From assembly GCA_016195395.1 (NCBI GenBank), contig JACPZR010000565.1, positions 1-6,322 of the forward strand: a DNA stretch of 6,322 nucleotides, written 5' to 3'. This document shows, one piece after another, positions 1 through 6,152 of the stretch. Each line of letters starts with the position of its first letter. Position 1 is the first letter of the stretch. The DNA comes from Spirochaetia bacterium. Lineage in GTDB: Bacteria; Spirochaetota; Leptospirae; Leptospirales; Leptonemataceae. Under the pieces are notes generated by a model, which saw nothing but the letters and a program-made list of their open reading frames with translations, did not search any database and had not been told where the DNA came from. The position numbers were made by a program, and so were the translations under genes.

Positions 1-471
1 GACGCGTACTACAGGGCCGTGGCTGTCTTCAAGCGGAAGATGACGGACAGAACGTGGGTATCAGAGTACTCGCAGAGGGCCAAGTCCCTGGGCTTTTATG
101 TAAAAATCGTTTTTCAACACAGCCCCGCCGGCATCACCGTAGAGGTGATCAACAACCTTCCGCTCATTAGCGAGGATGAAAAGCGGATCCGTGAAAAATT
201 TGCCCACGCAATGAAGTACGACGATCTTGTGTCGTTCTATGAAGACCACCATGACAATACAGAGGGAGAGGGACTTGGCTTTGCTCTGAACGTTATCTTG
301 ATGAAAGCAGAAAGCATTGACCCTGCTCTTTTTCGGATCGGCAACGTGGAAGGCCGGACCGTAGCCCGGATTGAAATCCCGCTGGGCCCCGGGTTCAAGA
401 GTGTCCGGGAGCTGCCAGACTCAGGACGTGAGGAGGACCTGGATCAGGGGCCAGCGGCAAGGCGTTCGTAG
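1..471 (+). CDS. GHKL (histidine-kinase-like) ATPase-domain protein, 3' part
   Basis: This reading frame is open from base 1, so the gene starts upstream of the window; the GTG at 19 is only an internal candidate start. The visible 156 residues resemble the second half of a histidine-kinase-type ATP-binding fold. An INNLPL strand follows YVKIVF at about residues 40-60. A glycine loop, NTEGEGLGF, lies near residues 86-94 and is comparable to the G2 box GxGLGL. The final strand is VARIEIPL. From memory, a similar family occurs in Leptospira-like spirochaetes, where an N-box precedes this part; that region is outside the window. No phospho-accepting His domain is visible. The last roughly 27 residues (from GPGFKS) are charged, low-complexity and probably not part of the fold. 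The last 28 bp overlap the end of the convergent gene. The fold is fairly likely and the exact role is unknown. Confidence 0.72.
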   Translation, partial: DAYYRAVAVFKRKMTDRTWVSEYSQRAKSLGFYVKIVFQHSPAGITVEVINNLPLISEDEKRIREKFAHAMKYDDLVSFYEDHHDNTEGEGLGFALNVILMKAESIDPALFRIGNVEGRTVARIEIPLGPGFKSVRELPDSGREEDLDQGPAARRS

Positions 472-1142
472 GGTTGGTGTGCGCGTGATTTTTTGAGGAC
501 GGTCTCGGTGGGTTTCCACATTTCGTAGTCTTCCCAGAGCTCCCGATCGAAGTAGCGCAGCGGCAGCTCTACGCGCGTTCCTGCCGGCGAAGCCGGCGTT
601 GACCCGGTGTCCAGACGTTCAAACAAGTGGTTCCATGAAACAACCCGAAACCGGAGCGGGAGGACGGCCTTGCCCTCTGTCCGAATGGTCCTATGGGCCA
701 CACCAAATTGGCGCGGGTCGTATCCTTCGGCGGTCTCGTACACAACATCGATAACGTCACCCGACGAATCAATGACGACAGACACCATTTCAATGTCACC
801 CTTTCCGTACATCAGTCTCTGCAGCCTGAGACCACCGGTGTACAGGAGCCGGCTCATGAGGGGACCAAAACCATCGGCCTCGTTTCTCTCGTAGTCCCAC
901 ACATAGTGGTACGTAATATGGCGCCGGCCCGCTTCATCCCGCGCCGCGCGGTAATACAGGGAATGCGGCGTCTCAAAGGCTCCCGTATAGAGAACGGGCA
1001 CATACTTGAGCGCCAGGGCATCATCGCGCATGGGGGTGAACCCGGGCGTCGCGGACGGGCTTTTCTTGACCGGAACATACACCAAACCCAGCCACAAGCA
1101 CCCGATGAGTGCGACAATGCCTGCAAGCGTCCTACGTCTCAT
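444..1142 (-). CDS. membrane-anchored or lipoprotein hypothetical protein
   Basis: I do not recognise this 232-residue protein. The N-terminus has a basic RRR followed by a hydrophobic stretch (about residues 6-24), which indicates export or membrane anchoring. LIGC at residues 12-15 fits a lipobox. However, the residues after Cys15 are still hydrophobic (LWLGLVYV), so an uncleaved signal anchor is equally possible. The rest is a soluble, aromatic-rich domain with YRAARDEAGRRHITYHYVWDYERNEADG in its middle, part of a Tyr/His/Trp-rich segment, and alternating beta-type strands (MVSVVIDSSGDVIDVVYE). It is probably periplasmic. The start is the only ATG before an in-frame stop at 1185-1187. The Shine-Dalgarno sequence is weak (AGG only 3 bases away). 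It is transcribed divergently from the rhodanese and ends inside the preceding convergent gene. The frame is supported by the coherent signal and strand pattern; the function is unknown. Confidence 0.72.
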   Translation of the reverse strand: MRRRTLAGIVALIGCLWLGLVYVPVKKSPSATPGFTPMRDDALALKYVPVLYTGAFETPHSLYYRAARDEAGRRHITYHYVWDYERNEADGFGPLMSRLLYTGGLRLQRLMYGKGDIEMVSVVIDSSGDVIDVVYETAEGYDPRQFGVAHRTIRTEGKAVLPLRFRVVSWNHLFERLDTGSTPASPAGTRVELPLRYFDRELWEDYEMWKPTETVLKKSRAHQPYERLAAGP

Positions 1143-1283
1143 ATGCCTGACGAATACGGGATATCGGCCCTCGAAGTCAACAATTCACGGCGCTCCAACC
1201 CCGGCGCCGGATGGCCGGCGGGCCCCAAAGAGGCCCCCCAGAAAAAGACACGGCAGCCTTCAGAAAAAACGCTTGCCTTATAT
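1143..1283. other. divergent intergenic region, GC-rich part
   Basis: This stretch between the divergent starts at 1142 and 1388 has no credible coding frame. It contains a small GC stem-loop at 1205-1220 (CGCCGG, loop ATGG, CCGGCG) and a C/G-rich patch with repeated GGCCCC at 1221-1240. A 35-base AT-rich block begins near 1279. A promoter for the minus-strand gene that starts at 1142 should lie here or in the AT-rich block, but I could not single out a convincing -35/-10 pair for it. Confidence 0.45.
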
Positions 1284-1313
1284 TAGACATTTATAATATT
1301 ATGATCTTATAAT
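1284..1313 (+). promoter_or_regulatory. sigma70-type promoter for the rhodanese gene
   Basis: The -35 candidate TAGACA (1284-1289) matches TTGACA at five of six positions. An 18-base spacer separates it from a perfect TATAAT at 1308-1313. The predicted transcript start is near 1320, giving a leader of about 68 bases. A second perfect TATAAT lies at 1292-1297, but its best -35-like element (TTGCCT, 1273-1278) is only 13 bases away. The two TTATAAT copies and the palindrome ATAATATTAT (1293-1302) make the block nearly symmetric, so it could also serve the divergent gene. Confidence 0.6.
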
Positions 1314-1314
1314 A

Positions 1315-1344
1315 CTTGACGAGGCGCCGCTGGCGTCTCTCAAG
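1315..1344 (+). promoter_or_regulatory. stem-loop at the 5' end of the rhodanese leader
   Basis: Bases 1315-1319 (CTTGA) pair with 1340-1344 (TCAAG). After a bulged C at 1320, 1321-1328 pair with 1332-1339, including one G-U pair, leaving a 3-base loop (GCT). It starts two bases after the -10 box, so the inner 8-bp stem would be the very first part of the transcript. No T-run follows, so it is not an intrinsic terminator. A 5' mRNA-stabilising hairpin or a dyad operator are the reasonable readings. Confidence 0.55.
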
Positions 1345-1375
1345 CAATCAAAGATGAGGGCCTGGTTGCCGTCAC

Positions 1376-1382
1376 AAAGGAG
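1376..1382 (+). promoter_or_regulatory. ribosome binding site of the rhodanese gene
   Basis: AAAGGAG lies 5 bases before the ATG at 1388. This strong Shine-Dalgarno match fixes the start of the short gene. Confidence 0.85.
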
Positions 1383-1387
1383 AAAAT

Positions 1388-1747
1388 ATGGACCTGAAAA
1401 CTATGATCGGAGTGGCCGCGGTGATCATTCTGGCCTTTGTGGCTCTGCGACTGATGGCCCAATCTAAAGGAGATCCAAAAGTGGTTAAACAGAAAATTCA
1501 ATCCGGAGCCTTGGTGCTCGATGTCCGGACCCCGGGCGAATATTCCGGTGGTCACTACAACGGAGCCAAAAACATTCCCGTGGATGACCTTGCCGGCCGC
1601 CTCAAGGACGTAGGCGAAAAGCAGAAATCCATCGTGGTCTACTGTCGTTCCGGCGCCCGCAGCGCGCGCGCCAAGTCCATCTTGGAAGCAGCTGGTTACA
1701 CGGACGTAACGAATGCAGGCGGTTTTGGAGACATGCCGCACAACTAA
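1388..1747 (+). CDS. membrane-anchored single-domain rhodanese
   Basis: This 119-residue protein has an N-terminal transmembrane helix (about residues 6-23, IGVAAVIILAFVALRLM) followed by one rhodanese domain (about 30-119). Family hallmarks are visible: the LDVRTPGEY strand and turn at residues 44-52, the substrate-loop NIPVDDL at 62-68, and the active-site loop CRSGAR with the sulfur-carrying Cys86. CRSGAR fits the six-residue loop of sulfurtransferases of the GlpE/PspE type. The family transfers sulfane sulfur from donors such as thiosulfate to thiol acceptors; the real substrate here is unknown. The single basic side of the helix is ambiguous, so the domain could face the cytoplasm or the periplasm. 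The gene has its own promoter and strong ribosome binding site, and a hairpin follows it, so it appears monocistronic. The function class is secure; the physiological role is not. Confidence 0.93.
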   Translation: MDLKTMIGVAAVIILAFVALRLMAQSKGDPKVVKQKIQSGALVLDVRTPGEYSGGHYNGAKNIPVDDLAGRLKDVGEKQKSIVVYCRSGARSARAKSILEAAGYTDVTNAGGFGDMPHN

Positions 1748-1756
1748 CGCTATGTT

Positions 1757-1794
1757 GTTCCCCGCGGGAGGGCGCGCAGTCAGCCCGCGGGAAC
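1757..1794 (+). terminator. hairpin terminator between convergent genes
   Basis: GTTCC plus CGCGGG (1757-1768, with one bulged C) pairs with CCCGCGGGAAC (1784-1794). This gives an 11-bp GC-rich stem with a 15-base loop. On the plus strand it is followed by TACTTTGTTT, a broken T-run, so it most likely ends the rhodanese transcript. The stop codon of the convergent GGDEF gene (1780-1782) lies in the loop. No T-run follows on the minus strand, so its use in that direction is doubtful. Confidence 0.6.
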
Positions 1795-3054
1795 TACTTT
1801 GTTTCGCCCGCCGCTTTTTCCCTGATACAAACGGTCATCGGCCTTGGCCATGATGGAACCAACGTCACCGATTTCCGGAAAGGAAGCTATGCCGCACGAG
1901 AATGTGCACTGAAACGACTCGCTGAACGCCCGGTGTCGGATTTCCTGAAACCGAAGACGGATGGCATCCATAAGTTCAAAGGCTGCTGCTCCATCGAATC
2001 CCGGCATCGCCACACCAAATTCTTCTCCGCCTAAGCGGCCGGCATAGCAGCTCTTTCCAAGATTCTGCTTCAAGAGTCGGGCCATGTTCTTGATGACACT
2101 GTTGCCGACTCCGTGGCCAAAGCGGTCGTTCACACTGCGGAAAAAATCGATGTCCATGAGGCCCACGCTCAACGGCTCCGACAGGGCCTGGGCGCGCAGG
2201 AGGCTTCCCCGCAGTCGCTCCATAAACGCTGTGTGACTGAGAAGCCCCGTGAGTCTGTCCGTAATAGTAAGATCACGGAGCGACCGGATTCTGTCCACGC
2301 GCGCGGTGATAGAACGGACCAGCAGGTCAGGGGAAACCGGTTCAAAGAGAATGTCATCGCCCTCGTGACGCGTAGCGGCCAGCATGTCCGCCATGGCCAT
2401 GTCAGACGTGAAATAGATTACGGGCGTGGAGTGAAATCGGTCCAGCTGCCGCACGATTTTTGCCAGCTCCATGCCCAAAAATTCCGCGTAGTACATGTCC
2501 AGAAGAATCACATCAGGCTCAAAATCGCGGAGCGCCGCCGTGATGTCCCGGGGCTCGCGCAGGACACGCATTTCCATCTGCGCTTCAGTGATGATACCGC
2601 TGATATATTCCGCTTTGTCCGCACTTTCCGTAACGTATAACGTCCGGTACACCGGGACAAAGACACGGTCTGTCAGCTGGTCCAGAACACCGATCAAATC
2701 TCCCGTGTCGACAGGCCGCTTCATGCAGGCGCTCCCGCCAAAGCGAACCGCCTGGAGTCGTTCGTTGAAATCGCCTTCGTCCACGAGATAGACAACGGGA
2801 AGCTTGTCGTCCTTCATCTGTAGAATCTCTGCCACGCCCATAGCTGTGGCGCCGGCGGGAAATTCACCGTGAGCAATCAGGACACTGGGATTTTCTGTCT
2901 TGGCCGCCTCAATTGCCGCGGCGACGGTATCAAAGGCTGACACGTCGTACCCGAAGTTTTCAACCTGGGGCAGAAGCTCCTTTCTCTCGAGCGCAATGGG
3001 CTCAATCACGTACAGCAGAGGCCGGTCCGAAAATGCGTCAGTGAGGTTGGTCAT
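1780..3054 (-). CDS. REC-REC-GGDEF diguanylate cyclase (intact GGEEF), PleD-like layout
   Basis: This 424-residue cytoplasmic protein has two receiver domains and a C-terminal GGDEF domain, which in this family makes c-di-GMP from two GTP. REC1 (about 9-127) has His62 where the phospho-accepting Asp should be. REC2 (about 136-255) keeps Asp186 (VILLDMYY) and Thr216, but the conserved Lys is Glu238 (LFEPV). The GGDEF domain (about 265-424) opens with DRLTGL and has DIDFFRSVND and the active motif GGEEF at 342-346 (bases 2017-2031). The inhibitory RxxD site is absent, with GKSC in its place. The usual GD after GHxx is GN. The ATG at 3054 overlaps the upstream stop as ATGA and has GGAA 6 bases before it; a GTG at 3066 would add four residues. 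It is probably translationally coupled to the upstream paralogue, and likely an active cyclase without product feedback at the I-site. Confidence 0.92.
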   Translation of the reverse strand: MTNLTDAFSDRPLLYVIEPIALERKELLPQVENFGYDVSAFDTVAAAIEAAKTENPSVLIAHGEFPAGATAMGVAEILQMKDDKLPVVYLVDEGDFNERLQAVRFGGSACMKRPVDTGDLIGVLDQLTDRVFVPVYRTLYVTESADKAEYISGIITEAQMEMRVLREPRDITAALRDFEPDVILLDMYYAEFLGMELAKIVRQLDRFHSTPVIYFTSDMAMADMLAATRHEGDDILFEPVSPDLLVRSITARVDRIRSLRDLTITDRLTGLLSHTAFMERLRGSLLRAQALSEPLSVGLMDIDFFRSVNDRFGHGVGNSVIKNMARLLKQNLGKSCYAGRLGGEEFGVAMPGFDGAAAFELMDAIRLRFQEIRHRAFSESFQCTFSCGIASFPEIGDVGSIMAKADDRLYQGKSGGRNKVVPAG

Positions 3055-4310
3055 CTGGGTTTCCACAGCGCGATTTTGTTCCCGCCGCGCTTCTTAGCCA
3101 CGTCCAAAGCGCGTTCCGCGCGCTGCACCATGCTGGAAATTTCGTTGAAACGCGGGTACGGGGCAATCCCACAAGAAAAGACCGCAAAGAATTGTTCGCC
3201 GTCTTCCCGCTGGTGACGGACCTGCGCAAAGTCCACGCGGATTTCGTTGAATACACGGGCCGCGGTTTCGCTTTCCATGGACTTTACAATAACGGCAAAC
3301 TTGTTGCCGCCGTATCGGCCCACCAGGTCGGAACTCCACACGCGCTGCTTCAAAAGACGCGCGAGGCTTTTGATCACACGGTCTCCTGTTTCGTGGCCGT
3401 AGGTGTCGTTGATTCGCTTGAAGCGGTTGATGTCCACCAGAGCCAGCGAAAGACGTCCGCCCTGACTTCTGGTTCGGTTCAATTCGCGCTTAAGGATTTC
3501 CAATGTGCGCGTGTGGTTCATGAGGCCCGTCAGGCTGTCGCTGACGATCAGGTTCTTCACAGTGCGCGACCGCTCCAGGCGTGAATGCACAGCGGCAATC
3601 AGGTCTTCCTCTTTGATGGGTAACGTCAAGAAACCGTCACCGCCCCTGTGCATGGCGGCCGTGCGGCGTGACATGTCCGTGTCCTGCGAGAAAAACAGAA
3701 TGGGGACGCTCTGAAAGGCCTCAAATTGTCTGAGAACCGCCGCCACTTCCATGCCAAAGACGCTGGGGAAGTACAGGTTCATCAGGATGAGGTCCGTTCC
3801 AAATTCTATCATGGACTCCATGATGAGGCTGGGACTCAGCACAACTTCCGCAATCATCCCGGCGTTCTCAAGGTAGCCGGCCAGCTCGCCCGCAAATTCC
3901 GGATCTTCGTCCACAATCAACACATGGTGCGGGTTCGCGGTTCTGTCTTCTATCAGGTCTTCAATTTTTCCGATGAGCAGGTCCATGCTCACCGGCTTGG
4001 TGAGAAATTCCCGGCAGCCGCACCGCACGGCGCGCATCCGCGTATCAATGTCATCGTGTTCGCTGACGACAATGAGCGGCACCTGGTTTTCATAACGCGT
4101 CTGTAGGTCCGCCATCGTCAGCATGTTGTGGCCGACGCGTCCTTCAATCGTGAGAACCATTACGGAAGGAATACGTGTTTCAAACGCTGCGGCGGCCTCC
4201 GTCAGATTCGGAAATACGACGACGGACATGCCATAGTGACCCAGCTGCTGCGCGATGTCCGCGGCCGCGTCTGTTTGTCCGTCTACGATATATACGAGCC
4301 GGTTACTCAT
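3051..4310 (-). CDS. REC-REC-GGDEF protein with degenerate GGNKF motif
   Basis: This 419-residue cytoplasmic protein is a paralogue of the next gene, sharing for example VIK..ARLLKQ and FSCGIA. REC1 (about 4-122) has Thr54 in place of the phospho-accepting Asp, although Lys105 is kept. REC2 (about 128-248) keeps the acidic pair region VDED (133-136), but the acceptor is Asn178 (LILMNLY) and the Lys is Leu230. The GGDEF domain (about 258-419) has DSLTGL, DINRFKRIND (293-302) and GHETGD. Its signature, however, is GGNKF at 334-338 (bases 3297-3311): both acidic residues are lost. WSSD stands where RxxD would be. By family knowledge such a domain should not make c-di-GMP, so GTP or c-di-GMP binding, or a partner role, is more likely. 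The start ATG lies 27 bases after the peptidase stop, with no clear Shine-Dalgarno sequence. The architecture is secure; inactivity is inferred. Confidence 0.92.
   Translation of the reverse strand: MSNRLVYIVDGQTDAAADIAQQLGHYGMSVVVFPNLTEAAAAFETRIPSVMVLTIEGRVGHNMLTMADLQTRYENQVPLIVVSEHDDIDTRMRAVRCGCREFLTKPVSMDLLIGKIEDLIEDRTANPHHVLIVDEDPEFAGELAGYLENAGMIAEVVLSPSLIMESMIEFGTDLILMNLYFPSVFGMEVAAVLRQFEAFQSVPILFFSQDTDMSRRTAAMHRGGDGFLTLPIKEEDLIAAVHSRLERSRTVKNLIVSDSLTGLMNHTRTLEILKRELNRTRSQGGRLSLALVDINRFKRINDTYGHETGDRVIKSLARLLKQRVWSSDLVGRYGGNKFAVIVKSMESETAARVFNEIRVDFAQVRHQREDGEQFFAVFSCGIAPYPRFNEISSMVQRAERALDVAKKRGGNKIALWKPR
3061..3064 (-). promoter_or_regulatory. ribosome binding site deciding the ATG at 3054
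   Basis: On the minus strand, GTGGAAACCCAG precedes the ATG at 3054, placing GGAA 6 bases upstream. This favours that ATG over the in-frame GTG at 3066, because the GTG choice would put this site inside the coding region. Confidence 0.5.
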
Positions 4311-4322
4311 TGCTGGAATCAG

Positions 4323-4348
4323 CCGCGAAAAGAAGAGTCATTTCGCGG
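4323..4348 (-). promoter_or_regulatory. intercistronic stem-loop between peptidase and GGDEF genes
   Basis: CCGCGAAA and TTTCGCGG form a perfect 8-bp stem with a 10-base loop in the minus-strand transcript. The loop contains the TGA stop codon of the peptidase gene (4338-4340), and the stem ends 12 bases before the next ATG. No T-run follows, so it is unlikely to terminate. It could protect the upstream message, set relative expression, or limit ribosome access to a start that lacks a clear Shine-Dalgarno sequence. Confidence 0.5.
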
Positions 4349-6152
4349 GGATCAATTCTGTTTCCGACTCAATCCGTTTGCCGTCACGCACAAAAACAAT
4401 CTTGTATTTTGTCTGCAAAGAGGCTTCATTCAAGAAATTCATCAGATCGTGAATATCTCCAATCTTCTTGCCGCCCAATTCTACAATCTTGTCGCCGGTC
4501 TTGATTCCCGTCTTTGCCACAGGCGCGTCATCCAGGACCCCGCCCACTTCTAATCCATCTGTCCCCATTCCGTAGCCGCCGGGAACAATCCCAAGGCGCA
4601 CTCGGAATTCAAAAATGCTCTGATCCGGTTCCTTCGCTGCGCGACGGTAACCGAGTGTTGGGACGGCGGATGCTTCCAATGCCATTTCCTTGACCATGCG
4701 CGCGATCGGAACCATCCCGGAAACATTGAGAGTGCCCGCCTTGTAGTCCGGTGTGTGATACTCCTTGTGCGCCCCCGTGTAGAGAAATGCAACGGGGACC
4801 TGGCGTTCGTAAAATGCAGTGTGGTCGCTTGGGCCGCGACCGCCCGCAATGAACTGGATGGGGATGCCTTCAGGAAACGCTGCCTTCTTGAACGACGTGT
4901 CCATGATCTGCTTCCAAGCGGGGCCCGCTGTATCCGCGCCCTGTACGTTCAAGCCCTGAGGTTTCCTAAGGCGGCCCACCATGTCCAAATTGATCATGGC
5001 GATGACATTCCCGGGAGGAAAGAACTTACTCTTCACGTAAGCCGACGACCCGTAGGTCCCCCGCTCTTCCGCGTCAAAATTGATGAAGATCACGTCCGCA
5101 TCCGCGGGGAGAGACGACTTGCCATGCAGAATCTCATCCATCATTTCGCCGGCAACCTCAAGCGTTACCGCTGTGCCGGACGCATTGTCGTCGGCTCCTG
5201 GGTGAATGGCTCCGGGCCCGCGCAGACTGGAGAATGATCCTCTGCCCAGATGGTCCAAGTGCGCCCCAACAATGATAACGCGCGCATTGGGGTTGGGTTT
5301 ACGGAGGCGCGCGCCTACGTTGAATCCCGTACGCTGCTGTTCAGAATAGTCTGTTTCGAGCGTTATCTTTCCAAGCGACCGGCCCACCAAAGTTCCCGGC
5401 TTCTGCGCGCGCATGACCTCTTCTTCCTGCTTGAGAGCGGGGATTGCCTCAAAGAATTCTTTGGGCTCCATGAATACGGCCGGCGGGCCCGGTTTCTTAC
5501 GCAGACCCAGGTCCCCCGTGGCCACGGCAGCGCCATTGCCGCCCAGAAAGATCACGCCGGCAACACCCGCTTTTGCAGCAGTGTCGAACTTGGCTTCAAA
5601 CGTAAGCTTGCCGCCAAATTCTTTGTTTTCTTTTCCGCCGGGGCCGTGCCGCAGGCAGAGAATCACTTTCCCCTTGACGTTATGTCCAGTGTAGTCGTTC
5701 CACTTGGGGTCATTCAGACAGAAGCCTAAAAATACCAGATCACCGGATGCCTGGCCGGGCGCGGACAATGGCAGGGGCACAGGAACAGCCTTGCGTTCAC
5801 TCTTGGAGCCGTCCGGCGCCTCTACGGACCAGGTGAGAGTATTCTTGGCGCCCGGCTGCACTCCCGCCGGAAACGGAAATTCTTCGCGGAAGCTGTCGCC
5901 AAAGAGGGGCAGAAGGCCCATGGCCTTGTACTGTTTCTCCACAAATTCCACGGTCTTTCGTCCGCTCTCGGTGCCCGCTTCCCGTCCCGCAAATTCGGAC
6001 GAAGCGAGTTTTCCTACGTAGTACGTAAGATCATCCTGCGTTATGGGCGGCGTTGTCCGCTGGCAGGCCGCGGATACAATGCCCAGAGAGAGGGCCATGA
6101 TCAGGACGGGACGGACGCGGGCGACGCGCGCGTGAGATATATTGGCTTTCAT
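4338..6152 (-). CDS. M28-family zinc aminopeptidase-like lipoprotein with PA and PDZ domains
   Basis: This 604-residue exported protein has a basic N-terminus and a hydrophobic core ending in VSAAC (Cys30), a probable lipoprotein signal. A protease-associated (PA) insert spans about residues 125-260. The M28 catalytic residues can be assigned: His298 (GAHLDHLG, with Asp300), Asp321 (GADDNASG), the catalytic Glu362 and zinc ligand Glu363 (DAEERG), Asp390 (NLDMVGR) and His466 (EYHTPDY). The C-terminus (about 512-600) is a PDZ domain with PVAKTGIKTGDKIVELGG. M28 enzymes of this type use two zinc ions to remove N-terminal residues from peptides. PDZ domains usually bind C-termini or regulate substrate access. 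The likely location is the periplasm or outer surface. All metal ligands are intact, so it should be active. The start overlaps the MFS stop as ATGA, with an AAAGGA site 8 bases upstream. The substrate is unknown. Confidence 0.94.
   Translation of the reverse strand: MKANISHARVARVRPVLIMALSLGIVSAACQRTTPPITQDDLTYYVGKLASSEFAGREAGTESGRKTVEFVEKQYKAMGLLPLFGDSFREEFPFPAGVQPGAKNTLTWSVEAPDGSKSERKAVPVPLPLSAPGQASGDLVFLGFCLNDPKWNDYTGHNVKGKVILCLRHGPGGKENKEFGGKLTFEAKFDTAAKAGVAGVIFLGGNGAAVATGDLGLRKKPGPPAVFMEPKEFFEAIPALKQEEEVMRAQKPGTLVGRSLGKITLETDYSEQQRTGFNVGARLRKPNPNARVIIVGAHLDHLGRGSFSSLRGPGAIHPGADDNASGTAVTLEVAGEMMDEILHGKSSLPADADVIFINFDAEERGTYGSSAYVKSKFFPPGNVIAMINLDMVGRLRKPQGLNVQGADTAGPAWKQIMDTSFKKAAFPEGIPIQFIAGGRGPSDHTAFYERQVPVAFLYTGAHKEYHTPDYKAGTLNVSGMVPIARMVKEMALEASAVPTLGYRRAAKEPDQSIFEFRVRLGIVPGGYGMGTDGLEVGGVLDDAPVAKTGIKTGDKIVELGGKKIGDIHDLMNFLNEASLQTKYKIVFVRDGKRIESETELIPAK

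Noticed and set aside
486..495. T-run as terminator for the GHKL-like gene
   Set aside because: Six Ts occur at 489-494, but I find no stable stem immediately before them. On the other strand they are simply Lys codons of the hypothetical gene.
693..1286. 197-residue plus-strand open frame
   Set aside because: It lies antisense to the hypothetical exported protein and reads as an Arg/Gly/Pro-rich mixture without domain motifs. The minus-strand frame has a coherent signal and strand pattern.
1273..1297. Alternative promoter TTGCCT...TATAAT
   Set aside because: The spacer is only 13 bases, too short for normal sigma70 recognition. The 18-base pair at 1284-1313 fits better.
2113..2640. 175-residue plus-strand open frame
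   Set aside because: It is antisense to the REC2/GGDEF part of a clearly recognised protein. Its His/Arg/Gln-rich composition is typical of a shadow frame.
3052..3066. GTG at 3066 as start of the GGEEF protein
   Set aside because: It is possible, but the ATG at 3054 forms an ATGA overlap with the upstream stop and has GGAA at a good distance. The extra four residues add nothing recognisable.
4755..5729. Two plus-strand open frames of about 160 residues each
   Set aside because: Both are antisense to the metal-binding core and PA region of the M28 peptidase, and neither shows a recognisable motif.
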